From contig JABGQV010000094.1 in the NCBI GenBank assembly GCA_018648655.1, positions 1 through 40,256 on the forward strand: a DNA stretch of 40,256 bases. Reading direction: 5' to 3'. The notes below the pieces were generated by a model, which made no database searches, was not told the origin of the DNA, and worked only from the letters and a program-made list of their open reading frames with translations. Source of the DNA: Anaerolineae bacterium. Its GTDB lineage: Bacteria > Chloroflexota > Anaerolineae > Anaerolineales > Villigracilaceae. A program made the translations under genes and the position numbers. Numbering within the stretch: the stretch's first letter is position 1; every line of letters begins with the position of its first letter. Shown here piece after piece: positions 29,089-36,976 of the stretch.

Positions 29089-29916
29089 TTATGTTCCCCA
29101 ATCTCTTAAATACAGGAAGTCATATCCTATTGTTCTATTACTAACCTTTGCAATTGGTGGCATCATACGTTTAAATTGGTTTTGGCGCACACGTTTCATC
29201 ACCCTACGCACAAAATCTTCATCAAAACCAGCTTCCACAAGTTCATTTAATCGATAACGCTGATCAATAAGTAGATAAAAAAGCTTATCTACTTCTGCAT
29301 AGGTAAAACCTAATTCGTCCTCATCAGTCTGGTTCGCCCATAAATCTGCAGAAGGGGCTTTGTCAACAATTTCATTTGGAACACCTATTGCCCGCGAAAG
29401 TTGACGTACTTGCGTCTTATATAAATCGCCAATTGGGTTTATTGCCGAAGCAGAATCGCCAAATATGGTCGAATAGCCCAGTAAGATTTCGGTTTTATTA
29501 CTCGTTCCTATTACTAACCCCCCAAATGCCTCCGACTGATCGTAAAGCGCAATCATTCGACAGCGTGCCATGATATTTCCCTTACGTGTTTTCGACATTT
29601 CGGGATCAAGCGCAATCAAAGAGTCTGCCATCTTGGTTATCGGGATAGTCAGTGATTTTACCCCAAACTTTTCGATCATCAATTCTGCATGGTCTAGCGA
29701 ATCTTGGCTAGATTCTTTGTAGGGCATTCGCACAGCTAAAACATTTTCAGCCCCAATCGCCTCCGCCGCCAACGCACATGAAAGCGCAGAATCAATGCCT
29801 CCAGAAAGACCAATCACTGCCCGTGAAAATCCTACACGTTCTAATTCTGATTTAATGAAACCTGTCAGAATTTTACGTGCTAAATCTGTATTTATACTTA
29901 GCTTAGAATTTTTCAT
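29089..29916 (-). CDS. nadE: NAD synthetase, synthetase subunit
   Basis: This 275-residue enzyme amidates nicotinate adenine dinucleotide to NAD. The ATP pyrophosphatase P-loop is IGLSGGIDSALSCALA (35-50). NKTEILLGYSTIFGDSASAINPIGDLYKTQVRQLSRAIGVP is the NaAD-binding and active-site block, and KAPSADLWANQTDEDELGFTY follows. It is the size of stand-alone NadE. The gene just upstream on the same strand is an amidohydrolase matching the glutaminase half of glutamine-dependent NAD synthetases, so the two probably form a split enzyme. It ends before a strong hairpin at 28944-28970. Confidence 0.92.
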   Translation of the reverse strand: MKNSKLSINTDLARKILTGFIKSELERVGFSRAVIGLSGGIDSALSCALAAEAIGAENVLAVRMPYKESSQDSLDHAELMIEKFGVKSLTIPITKMADSLIALDPEMSKTRKGNIMARCRMIALYDQSEAFGGLVIGTSNKTEILLGYSTIFGDSASAINPIGDLYKTQVRQLSRAIGVPNEIVDKAPSADLWANQTDEDELGFTYAEVDKLFYLLIDQRYRLNELVEAGFDEDFVRRVMKRVRQNQFKRMMPPIAKVSNRTIGYDFLYLRDWGT

Positions 29917-30027
29917 TTCTTCTCTTTTTATACTGTCTTTGTATTTCTTTGATGAAGTTCCGCTTCGCGCGTGATTTAGGCTTGATGCCCTTTAAGTGGC
30001 ATTTTTTTGTCGTAATTGTCTCAGCAT

Positions 30028-30900
30028 TTAACGCCCGCTATGAGCATCGCCCCCGCCCAAAATGCGACCAAGCTCTCGTTGCACCAAGGCTGTGCGTTCA
30101 TCGCGCAAAAGGGGAAGTCGGGCTCGTGTTCGATGAAGCTGGTTTAAATCTAATTCTGCAAAAGTGAGTGCTTCTTCATGATAGGGAGCCTTTACGAGCA
30201 ATTTACCGTTGGGGTCATAAACTGTTGAGCCGCCCCAGAAATTTAGACCATCTTCATAGCCAACGCGATTGCTATGTATAACAAAATTGGTAAAAAGACT
30301 CGCATAAGCTTGATTGGTATGCTCCACCCAGCGTGCAGATGTGAGCCTATCGTCGTCATTTAATCCCCGCCCTGGGGAAGCAGAAGTTAGCAATAGAATA
30401 TCGGCACCATCTAGCCATAATAGATAAGGCGGTGACATATGCCAAAAATCTTCGCAAATCAACATACCAACGCGCCCAAAGCGCGTATCAAAAGCACGGA
30501 TTGAATCTCCCCATGCGAAAAAGCGTCCCTCGTCAAAAAGTCCGTAAGTGGGCAAATAAACTTTATGATGAACATGGAGAACCTTCCCTTCTGAGAGATA
30601 GGCATCTGCGATATAGAATCGGTGACGTGCATCTTCATCTACAAAACCAACTACCATATCAATCTCTTTGCTGGCTTCGAGGAGGGGGGCAAAGATGGGG
30701 TCTTTTGTTGTGGGGCGATGAGAAACGCTGGGAGTGAGGTCCTGTAAGGTGTATCCCGTCAACGAAAGTTCAGGGAAGAGTATCAAGTCTGAACCATGCG
30801 CGACCGCGTCCCCAATCAAGTTAAGATGCTTCTCGAGATTCGCATCCACATCCCCTAATTTGGTATTAATTTGTGCGAGGGCTAATTTCATTTTCTTCAT
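30028..30900 (-). CDS. Carbon-nitrogen hydrolase, probable glutaminase subunit of NAD synthetase
   Basis: This 290-residue nitrilase-superfamily amidase keeps the catalytic triad: Glu44 (FPELSLTGY), Lys113 (HHKVYLPTYGLFDEGRFF) and Cys149 (LICEDFWH). LPTYGLFDEGRFF and the CEDFW context are typical of the glutaminase domain of glutamine-dependent NAD synthetase, which is normally fused in front of NadE. Here the synthetase gene lies 111 bp downstream on the same strand. Together they would deliver ammonia from glutamine to NaAD. A second in-frame ATG three codons in (30891) could also be the start; neither has a clear Shine-Dalgarno. It may alternatively be an independent amidase. Confidence 0.82.
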   Translation of the reverse strand: MKKMKLALAQINTKLGDVDANLEKHLNLIGDAVAHGSDLILFPELSLTGYTLQDLTPSVSHRPTTKDPIFAPLLEASKEIDMVVGFVDEDARHRFYIADAYLSEGKVLHVHHKVYLPTYGLFDEGRFFAWGDSIRAFDTRFGRVGMLICEDFWHMSPPYLLWLDGADILLLTSASPGRGLNDDDRLTSARWVEHTNQAYASLFTNFVIHSNRVGYEDGLNFWGGSTVYDPNGKLLVKAPYHEEALTFAELDLNQLHRTRARLPLLRDERTALVQRELGRILGGGDAHSGR

Positions 30901-30923
30901 TTTATTTGGCTAATATTTGGTTA

Positions 30924-30956
30924 AAAAAGAGCCGCCGAGCATGTGGCTTCGGCGGC
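30924..30956 (-). terminator. Terminator of the tRNA-Ser gene
   Basis: GCCGCCGA (30931-30938) pairs with TCGGCGGC (30949-30956). On the minus strand TCTTTTTT follows. Confidence 0.88.
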
Positions 30957-30960
30957 ATAG

Positions 30961-31047
30961 CGGAGAGAGAGGGATTCGAACCCTCGGTAGCCCGAAGACT
31001 ACAACGGTTTTCGAGACCGCCCCATTCAACCACTCTGGCACCTCTCC
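30961..31047 (-). tRNA. tRNA-Ser (anticodon CGA)
   Basis: An 87-nt class II tRNA has acceptor GGAGAGG pairing with CCTCTCC-like ends (one variant pair), anticodon stem GCGGT/ACCGT and loop CTCGAAA with CGA at 34-36, reading UCG. A long variable arm with stem TAGTCTTCGGGCTA is present, as expected for serine. The T arm is GAGGG-TTCGAAT-CCCTC. The discriminator is G, and CCA is not encoded. Confidence 0.95.
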
Positions 31048-31106
31048 ATTGGGCGGGCGTATTATATCTTAATTTTCTTCGATATGGTGTTTATTCGACA
31101 ATTCGT

Positions 31107-31115
31107 TGGTATACT
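31107..31115 (+). promoter_or_regulatory. Extended -10 promoter of the glycosyltransferase-like gene
   Basis: TGG-TATACT (31107-31115), then about 31 nt to the ATG at 31147, with AAAAGGAA as ribosome-binding site. Confidence 0.5.
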
Positions 31116-31146
31116 TTTTGACCCTAATTTTTAAAAGGAAATAATT

Positions 31147-32382
31147 ATGCGATCATCTCCCTATGAAAAAATAGCCTCTCGCAATTTAGATTTAACGAAT
31201 TCCGCACATCTCGAAAAAGTTCTTGAAATTGCAGAAAAAATGCTCTTAGATTTTTCGACCAGTACGGCAATTGCTGAATTCGAGAAAGTCCTGATTGAAA
31301 AGAAAGATGAACATCCGCTTATGGTGCATTTAGCGGTTAAGTTGGCCAAATCAAAACGAGTTTTGCTAAGTATTTCAAAACCCGCTCATATTACTATTGT
31401 TTTCGCGGTTTATAAAGAGCATAATCGCATCCGGACCAAAGAAGAACATCCGCACGGGGAAAACTTTTTACTTCGCAAAATCAAGCAACTTAATTGGCTT
31501 TTTAATGATATGCCTAACTTTAGTTGGGATATGACAATTGTAGACGATGGGGATCCCGAAAAAAGCGGAGAGATTGCTCAAGAGATTCTGGCAGAAAAAT
31601 ATGCAGGGAATAATGTAAAGGTACTCTTTCTTGAAGAAGCTATTCAGAAGGGCGTTCCGGTCACTCACCCTATGCAGTCTGCTAGTGAAAGCCGGAAAGG
31701 CGCCTCTATTATTTATGGCATGTGGGATGCAATACAGCAGAAAAAAAGGAACCATATTGTTGTTTTTACCGATGCAGATTTATCTACACACTTAGGGCAA
31801 GTTGGTTTACTCATTGAGCCTATTATTAAAAACAGGAAGGATTCTGCGATTGGCTCTCGCCGTGAAAAAGAGTCGGTTGTTGTTAAAAAGGGAGCGCGCA
31901 ATAATCGCGGCAAGCTCTTCATTTATCTTTGGAAGCGGATGCTTCCAAATCTTAGTTATATTATTGATACCCAGTGTGGTTTCAAAGCCTTCACCGCCGA
32001 AACTGTTGCATGCATTACGCCTGATACTATCGAAAAGCAATTTGCCTTTGATATCGAACTTCTTCTGAAAACTGAGTTGCACCATAAAGATTCTATAGAA
32101 AAAGTCCCGATTGCATGGATAGATAGCGAAGCCGCATCCACCACCACCGATATTCAGCCCTATCTTTCTATGCTCAAAAGTACGGCTAAGATGTATAGAA
32201 AATATCTGCCCGAAAATGAAAGTTCTAGCAAATTTGCAGACTTTATATTGTCATTAGCAGAAGAAAAGTGGAATTTATTGCTATCAAATATCCCCGAAGA
32301 AATTAAAAAGCGGGAGCCACTTGATTTTAATGAGTATCAAGGAATTAGTGTGAATGACTTGAAAGCTATTTTAGAGGGATAA
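31147..32382 (+). CDS. GT-A-fold glycosyltransferase-like protein, 411 residues
   Basis: The central part (about 80-300) is a family 2-type GT-A domain: HITIVFAVYKEHNRI, the first acidic motif MTIVDDGDPEKSG, KGASIIYGMWDAI, the DxD motif VVFTDADLSTHLG, and IDTQCGFKAFTAETVACI with FAFDIELLLK. These last motifs parallel the polyprenyl-phosphate sugar synthases. About 75 helical residues precede the domain and about 75 follow it, and no membrane helices are seen, unlike the enzyme at 15857. The donor and acceptor are unknown. A soluble role in sugar-phosphate or glycan synthesis is likely; I do not recognise a named subfamily. It is a single gene. Confidence 0.75.
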   Translation: MRSSPYEKIASRNLDLTNSAHLEKVLEIAEKMLLDFSTSTAIAEFEKVLIEKKDEHPLMVHLAVKLAKSKRVLLSISKPAHITIVFAVYKEHNRIRTKEEHPHGENFLLRKIKQLNWLFNDMPNFSWDMTIVDDGDPEKSGEIAQEILAEKYAGNNVKVLFLEEAIQKGVPVTHPMQSASESRKGASIIYGMWDAIQQKKRNHIVVFTDADLSTHLGQVGLLIEPIIKNRKDSAIGSRREKESVVVKKGARNNRGKLFIYLWKRMLPNLSYIIDTQCGFKAFTAETVACITPDTIEKQFAFDIELLLKTELHHKDSIEKVPIAWIDSEAASTTTDIQPYLSMLKSTAKMYRKYLPENESSSKFADFILSLAEEKWNLLLSNIPEEIKKREPLDFNEYQGISVNDLKAILEG

Positions 32383-32445
32383 AAAGCCGCTCCGTACGTG
32401 GCTCTTGGCTTGCTCCCGTTATGGATGCCTTTCTTTTGAGACTTT

Positions 32446-32486
32446 ACCCAAAGACCTGTTCCTATCAAGGGAACGGGTCTTTGGGT
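32446..32486. terminator. 17-bp hairpin between convergent genes, without T-run
   Basis: ACCCAAAGACCTGTTCC (32446-32462) pairs with GGAACGGGTCTTTGGGT (32470-32486), one G-U. Neither strand has a T-tract after it, so it is not a classic intrinsic terminator. It may protect 3' ends. Confidence 0.55.
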
Positions 32487-32510
32487 GTGTTGGGGGTGAG
32501 ACAAAAGTTT

Positions 32511-32588
32511 ATGCCAGCAACCATATTATTTAAGGGCGATCCAGTTCAGGTTCAGGTGTGTCGCGGCGTATCGTCCTATATCTCATGA
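32511..32588 (+). other. Possible 25-residue gene remnant
   Basis: A short frame MPATILFKGDPVQVQVCRGV..., preceded by GGGGGTGAG, ends at TGA overlapping the 3' end of the nuclease gene on the other strand. Its start looks like the first strand of a normal protein (faintly like thiol peroxidase N-termini). Most likely chance or a decayed gene end. Confidence 0.2.
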
Positions 32589-33970
32589 ATAGATTCTTTC
32601 TCGGGGAAAATAACCTCTTTGAAGCCCTGCATCTCTAATTCCTTTTTTAGTGGTAATGCGCCTCTATCTTCTCCATGAACGAGAAAGATTTTTTGAACTT
32701 GATCTTTGACCGCCCCTGCATATTCGAGAAGCATCTCACGCCCAGCATGAGCAGATAGCCCGCCTATAGTTTCAACTTCGGCTTTACGCTCAAACCATTC
32801 GCCAAAAATTTTGATGTCGGTTTCGCGCTCTGCCAAGCGGCGACCAAGCGTATGCGGAGCCTGCCATCCAACAATGAGAATGGTGTTACGTGGGTCGCCG
32901 ATATTATTGCGGAGGTGGTGCAAAATGCGCCCGGCCTCAGCCATGCCCGATGCCGAGATGATAACAGCGGGTTTTTTATAATCATTGATAGCTTTGGATT
33001 CGGCAACAGAGCGGGTATATGTGATTTCTTTAAAATCAAGCGCAGCGTGACCGTGATTACGAACATCGGCGAGTGTTTCGGCATCCATACACTCGGGGTG
33101 TTCGTTGAAAATCTGGGAGGCGTTAATCGCGAGGGGGCTGTCTACATAGACTGGTATGGAAGGGATTTCGCCTCTATCGATCATTCGGTGTAGAAAGACG
33201 GCAAGCTCTTGAGTGCGTCCCACGGCGAAGGATGGGATGATAACTTTTCCGTTACGTTCAATTGTTTTTTGGATGATGGCGCGCAACTCTTCGTAGGCTA
33301 AGTTGGGAGAGCGATGGCCTTTATCGCCATAGGTAGATTCCATGATGAGATAATCGGCGTTGATGGGGAGAACGGGGTCTCGAAGGAGGGGGAGATCTTT
33401 TCGACCAATATCGCCTGAAAACCAAAGACGATATTTGCGCCCATCTTCAAGAATATCAAGAGCGATGCCGGCTGAACCGAGGATATGACCCGCATCCATG
33501 AAAGTAGCACGAACACCTTCTGCAATTTCTATAGGGTCATCATATTCTACTGATTGAAAATAGTTCGCAACTTCAACAGCATCTTCTTCAGTATAGATGG
33601 CCTCCATAGGAGGAAGCCCCTTTTTTGCGCGTTTTTTATTGACGTATCTAGCGTCTGTTTCTTGGATATGGCCAGAATCTCTTAGCATTAACTTGGCAAG
33701 GTGTGTGGTGGCACGTGTGGCAGTGATTTTGCCTACGTAGCCTTGTTTAACGAGGTTTGGCAGATTGCCACTGTGGTCAATATGTGCGTGGGAGAGTAAA
33801 ACAGCATCTAGTGTGCTTGGGTCGAAAGGGAAGTTTTTATTGCGTTCATAGCTTTCTTTGCGCTTTCCCTGAAAGAGGCCACATTCGAGAAGAATGCGAG
33901 CGCCATTGACTTCAAGTAAATGCATAGATCCGGTTACTGTGCGGGCGGCACCGTGAAATGATATTTTCAT
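32576..33970 (-). CDS. Beta-CASP metallo-beta-lactamase-fold ribonuclease
   Basis: This is a 464-residue protein from the ATG at 33970. AGGAG lies just before it, while the longer frame begins at a TTG that overlaps this site. Zinc-binding HAHIDH is at 61-66 (LLSHAHIDHSGNLP), with DAGHILGSAGIAL, FSGDIGRKDLPLLRDP, the beta-CASP part (about 225-370; SFAVGRTQELAVFLHRM, IISASGMAEAGRILHHL) and a C-terminal GLSAHAGREML plus FLVHGE. It resembles the bacterial YSH1/CPSF-type RNA-processing nucleases and not RNase J, whose extra C-domain it lacks. It probably cuts or trims RNA. It heads no clear operon but shares its strand with rnd downstream of the GNAT gene. Confidence 0.88.
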   Translation of the reverse strand: MKISFHGAARTVTGSMHLLEVNGARILLECGLFQGKRKESYERNKNFPFDPSTLDAVLLSHAHIDHSGNLPNLVKQGYVGKITATRATTHLAKLMLRDSGHIQETDARYVNKKRAKKGLPPMEAIYTEEDAVEVANYFQSVEYDDPIEIAEGVRATFMDAGHILGSAGIALDILEDGRKYRLWFSGDIGRKDLPLLRDPVLPINADYLIMESTYGDKGHRSPNLAYEELRAIIQKTIERNGKVIIPSFAVGRTQELAVFLHRMIDRGEIPSIPVYVDSPLAINASQIFNEHPECMDAETLADVRNHGHAALDFKEITYTRSVAESKAINDYKKPAVIISASGMAEAGRILHHLRNNIGDPRNTILIVGWQAPHTLGRRLAERETDIKIFGEWFERKAEVETIGGLSAHAGREMLLEYAGAVKDQVQKIFLVHGEDRGALPLKKELEMQGFKEVIFPEKESIHEI

Positions 33971-34011
33971 AGGGGACTCCTTTTTCAACCAGAGAGAATA
34001 TAGATATTATC

Positions 34012-34368
34012 TTATAAGTTTATTAGCTTTTCTCTATCAATCTTTCTTAATTTTTTAACTACGAGCGCATAAGAATCGTCAATCATCATTAGAACTTCAT
34101 CTTCGGGGATACTTCCGTTGAAAATAACCGTGTTCCAATGTCTTTTATTCAAATGATAGCCAGGGATAACAGCCTCATATTTAGCACGTAAAGCGAGAGC
34201 GAGGTCAGGGTCGCACTTGAGACTGATACGAAGGGGATTCTCTTCCCAAGCAATTAGGGCAAACATTTTCCCCATCACTTTATAGACAAGGGCTTCAGGA
34301 CCGAAGGGTGTTTCTTCGGTAGTGCCTTTTTTCTTGAGGAGAATTTCTTGGAATTCTTTTAAAATCAT
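34012..34368 (-). CDS. MmcQ/YjbR family protein
   Basis: This 118-residue protein matches the MmcQ/YjbR (double-wing motif) family: TPFGPEALVYKVMGKMFALI near the start, then LRISLKCDPDLALALRAKYEAVIPGYHLNKRHWNTVIFNGSIPEDEVLMMIDDSYALVV. The family has a CyaY-like or DNA-binding fold, and the function is not defined. It lies between rnd and the beta-CASP nuclease on the same strand, with about 30-41 bp gaps, and is probably co-transcribed. No signal peptide or membrane segment is present. Confidence 0.85.
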   Translation of the reverse strand: MILKEFQEILLKKKGTTEETPFGPEALVYKVMGKMFALIAWEENPLRISLKCDPDLALALRAKYEAVIPGYHLNKRHWNTVIFNGSIPEDEVLMMIDDSYALVVKKLRKIDREKLINL

Positions 34369-34398
34369 ATTTTAGTCCACAGATTTAGTAGAAGGGGG

Positions 34399-35520
34399 CT
34401 AATTAACTAATGCTAAAATTTCTTCTCCATAGTTTTCTAATCTCCAAGGAGATATTTTCATAACTACTGCTAAATCATCTAAATTTTGTGGGTTTTCTCT
34501 TGCAATCTTTTCCATAATAAAACGTGGCAAGATAATATCTGATTCTATGCTGAGTTTTTCGGCTCGGCTTTTCCTCCACTGACGTAATGCTTCATAGCGG
34601 TGCTTATAGACATCGCTATGTCTGCGGCGTGGAGTGCGCTTTACTAAATCTGCGTTTTGACCACGCTTGATGGCTGCGAGAAAGGCCTTGCCAAAGCGTG
34701 CGCTTTGACGTGGTGTGAGCAGTTTTTTTTCTAATTCACGATAGCTACGGGGTTCTTCTTCTGCTAATTCTATTAATCTCTTATTGCCTATAATCTTGAA
34801 GGGGGGGCGCTTTAGTTTTTTAGCAAGCTCTTCACGCGTTAGACAAAGTTCATTTAAAAGGGTAGCCTGTCGTGGGCTAAGTTTGTGTCGCCCCCCAACT
34901 CGTTCCCAGATAGGAAGCGGTTCACGATTATTGATTCCGGCTAGGCTGGCACTTAAGTTAAAGTCTTCCTGTGCTAATGCCCAGTAGTTTTTTTCTTTTA
35001 GCTCTTCCTTGAGCATAGTGCGCATTTCAATTAGATAGTGCGTGTCAAGGCGAGCATAATTGAGCATGTCCTGCGTTAGAGGGCGTTTTCCCCAATCTGC
35101 TTTTTGAAACTTTTTATTAACCTTTACGTCAAATTTTTGCTGGAGCATATTTCCCAAGCCAACCTTCGCATAGCTAAGTATGCGTGCAGCCACAAGAGTA
35201 TCGAAAAGATTGACGAAATTAAAATTGAAATCTCGCTTTAGGCAAATCAAATCGTATTCTGAAGCGTGGAATATTTTTTCAATATCAGGGTTTTCAAAAA
35301 TGGGTGCAAGGATACTTAAGTCTGGCAGAGCAAGTGGGTCTAGCAGATAGTCTTGGGTAGGTGTTGAGAACTGGATGAGGCAAACTTGTTCTTGATAGGC
35401 GTGTAGGCTATTCGATTCGGTATCGATGGCGATAATTGGCTCGTTTTCCAAAGCTTGGGCTAAATTCTCTAAGGCTTTTCGGCTATCTACATATTGTGCT
35501 ATGGGTGTATTTTTTCTCAT
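34399..35520 (-). CDS. rnd: Ribonuclease D
   Basis: The 373-residue enzyme has a DEDDy 3'-5' exonuclease domain (1-190: IIAIDTESNS with Asp33 and Glu35; HASEYDLICLKRDF; YARLDTHYLIEM) followed by HRDC-type helical modules (about 215-285 and 300-370). It trims tRNA and small RNA 3' ends. Since the tRNAs in this window lack an encoded CCA, 3'-end trimming before CCA addition is a plausible job. A perfect TATAAT lies 6 nt before the ATG with no ribosome-binding site, so the mRNA is probably leaderless. The GNAT gene is 27 bp upstream on the same strand. Confidence 0.92.
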   Translation of the reverse strand: MRKNTPIAQYVDSRKALENLAQALENEPIIAIDTESNSLHAYQEQVCLIQFSTPTQDYLLDPLALPDLSILAPIFENPDIEKIFHASEYDLICLKRDFNFNFVNLFDTLVAARILSYAKVGLGNMLQQKFDVKVNKKFQKADWGKRPLTQDMLNYARLDTHYLIEMRTMLKEELKEKNYWALAQEDFNLSASLAGINNREPLPIWERVGGRHKLSPRQATLLNELCLTREELAKKLKRPPFKIIGNKRLIELAEEEPRSYRELEKKLLTPRQSARFGKAFLAAIKRGQNADLVKRTPRRRHSDVYKHRYEALRQWRKSRAEKLSIESDIILPRFIMEKIARENPQNLDDLAVVMKISPWRLENYGEEILALVN

Positions 35521-35526
35521 GCCCCC

Positions 35527-35532
35527 ATTATA
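35527..35532 (-). promoter_or_regulatory. -10 box of a leaderless rnd mRNA
   Basis: Perfect TATAAT on the minus strand, separated from the rnd ATG by GGGGGC only. Confidence 0.6.
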
Positions 35533-35547
35533 CCCCTTGTTAATAGC

Positions 35548-35994
35548 TCAAAATCCCCGCATAATACGATTTTTCTCCATCACTACTGCGTCTGTATCGT
35601 CGTTATAGTATTTCTCCCAGATATTGATGGTCTGGTATCCCTCTTGCCTATATAGATGGATGGCGTTGTCATTAGATATGCGGACAGATAGCCGCACGCG
35701 CGCGGTTGGAAGTTGGTCTTCGCACTGATGCAAAAGTGCACGCCCGATTCCCTGCCGCCGATAATCGGGCAAAACGCCCACAGTGGCAATCCATGAAAAT
35801 CCTTCTGAAAGGCGTGGGTCACCAGCAATGAAACCAACCATCTTTTCCCCATCAACAGCTTTAAGGCGGATTACTCTAGGCATGGTCAGCACAGCAATTA
35901 AATCTAAAATCCCCCAAGAATCTTGAGAAAAGCAGATTTTTTCTAAATCTCGCAAGGATGTGAGATCACGAATAGTGGCAGGGATGATTTGCAT
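35548..35994 (-). CDS. GNAT acetyltransferase, RimI-like
   Basis: This 148-residue single-domain N-acetyltransferase begins IIPATIRDLTSLRDLEKICF. The acetyl-CoA-binding motif A is VGVLPDYRRQGIGRALL (Q/RxxGxG/A: RRQGIG), then VRLSVRISNDNAIHLYRQEGYQTINIWEKYY. The NxxAIxLYxxxGY ending is typical of RimI and related protein or ribosome N-acetyltransferases. The substrate is not certain. A terminator hairpin ends 8 nt before the ATG and there is no room for a normal promoter or Shine-Dalgarno, so it is probably read through from slipin or leaderless. Confidence 0.83.
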   Translation of the reverse strand: MQIIPATIRDLTSLRDLEKICFSQDSWGILDLIAVLTMPRVIRLKAVDGEKMVGFIAGDPRLSEGFSWIATVGVLPDYRRQGIGRALLHQCEDQLPTARVRLSVRISNDNAIHLYRQEGYQTINIWEKYYNDDTDAVVMEKNRIMRGF

Positions 35995-36002
35995 AATTAA
36001 AA

Positions 36003-36034
36003 AGATACCGAGTGCCTATAGGCACTCGGTATCT
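36003..36034 (-). terminator. Terminator of the nfeD-slipin operon
   Basis: AGATACCGAGTGCC (36003-36016) and GGCACTCGGTATCT (36021-36034) form a 14-bp perfect stem around TATA. On the minus strand TTTTT follows, directly against the GNAT start. Confidence 0.92.
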
Positions 36035-36056
36035 AGCCTTTAGTTACTTAAGGGTT

Positions 36057-36947
36057 TTACTCTTTTCCACCAATAAACTTTTGAATCATGCTTGTGAATT
36101 CCATGGGGAAGATATATTTGGTCGATTCTCCTTGTCCCATTTCTTTAAGCGTGTCAAAATATTGTAGGGTCATTGTCTTTTGGTCAATCTCTTTAGCCGA
36201 GGCAAAGATATTGCTCAATGCAGAGGCATAACCCGCAGCTTTCAATTCTTGTGCTGCCTTCTGACCTTCTGCTTCAAGAACAGCGGCTTGTTTCATACCT
36301 TCTGCTTCTAAGATAGCGGCTTGTTTTTTACCTTCTGCTACGGTCACTTCGGCTTCTTTTGTGCCTAGAGATTCTGTGACCACTGCACGGCGAACGCGTT
36401 CGGCCGTCATTTGTCTATTCATAGATTCTTGAATTTCACGCGGTGGAACAATCTCACGAATTTCAACATTGGTTACTTTCACACCCCAACGTTCTGTCAC
36501 TTCATCAAGACGGGTGCGGAGCATGGTGTTAATATGTTCACGTTCTGAAAGAACTTCATCCAAGATGATTGAACCGATAACCGCGCGCAGCGTTGTGGTT
36601 GCCATGCCTTGAGCAGCAGATTCAAAATTGCCAACTGCTAAAACTGATTCTGTGGGATCAAGAACTTTGTAATACCAGAGAAAATCGATTGAAATACCAG
36701 CGTTATCTTTGGTAATTGCGGTCTGGTGTGGTATCTCACGCACTTGTTCACGCAAATCAACGCGTGATGCGCGGTCAATAACAGGAATTAGGAAAATCAT
36801 TCCAGGCCCCTTTTCGCCTATACTGCGGCCTAGCCGAAAAACGACCAAACGCTGATATTCAGGGACAATACGAATTGCGCTTGCTGCTAGGGCAAGCCCG
36901 ATGACGACTACACCACCGAAAAGACATAATAATCCTGCTGCGTCCAT
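36057..36947 (-). CDS. Slipin/stomatin-like SPFH protein
   Basis: This 296-residue membrane-anchored scaffold protein has one N-terminal hydrophobic hairpin (about 4-24). An SPFH domain follows: IVPEYQRLVVFRLGRSIGEKGPGMIFLIPVIDRASRVDLREQVREIPHQTAITKDN ... VKVTNVEIREIVPPREIQESMNRQM. Then comes an alanine/glutamate-rich coiled coil (about 190-245) with repeated AEGMKQAAVLEAEG units. Slipins form oligomers in lipid domains and pair with NfeD, as here (NfeD gene just upstream). GGAGG sets the start and sits in the loop of a small hairpin. It may help membrane-protein quality control. Confidence 0.93.
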   Translation of the reverse strand: MDAAGLLCLFGGVVVIGLALAASAIRIVPEYQRLVVFRLGRSIGEKGPGMIFLIPVIDRASRVDLREQVREIPHQTAITKDNAGISIDFLWYYKVLDPTESVLAVGNFESAAQGMATTTLRAVIGSIILDEVLSEREHINTMLRTRLDEVTERWGVKVTNVEIREIVPPREIQESMNRQMTAERVRRAVVTESLGTKEAEVTVAEGKKQAAILEAEGMKQAAVLEAEGQKAAQELKAAGYASALSNIFASAKEIDQKTMTLQYFDTLKEMGQGESTKYIFPMEFTSMIQKFIGGKE

Positions 36948-36951
36948 TTTT

Positions 36952-36965
36952 TGTACCTCCGTACA
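36952..36965 (-). promoter_or_regulatory. Mini-hairpin presenting the slipin ribosome-binding site
   Basis: TGTAC and GTACA flank GGAG (36952-36956, 36961-36965), placing most of GGAGG in the loop just upstream of the slipin ATG. Confidence 0.35.
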
Positions 36966-36976
36966 TTGAGTTGATT

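Noticed and set aside
30873-31121. Plus-strand 82-codon frame across tRNA-Ser
   Set aside because: Antisense to a clear tRNA; no coding features.
33971-33988. TTG start of the beta-CASP nuclease
   Set aside because: It overlaps the AGGAG site that serves the ATG at 33970.
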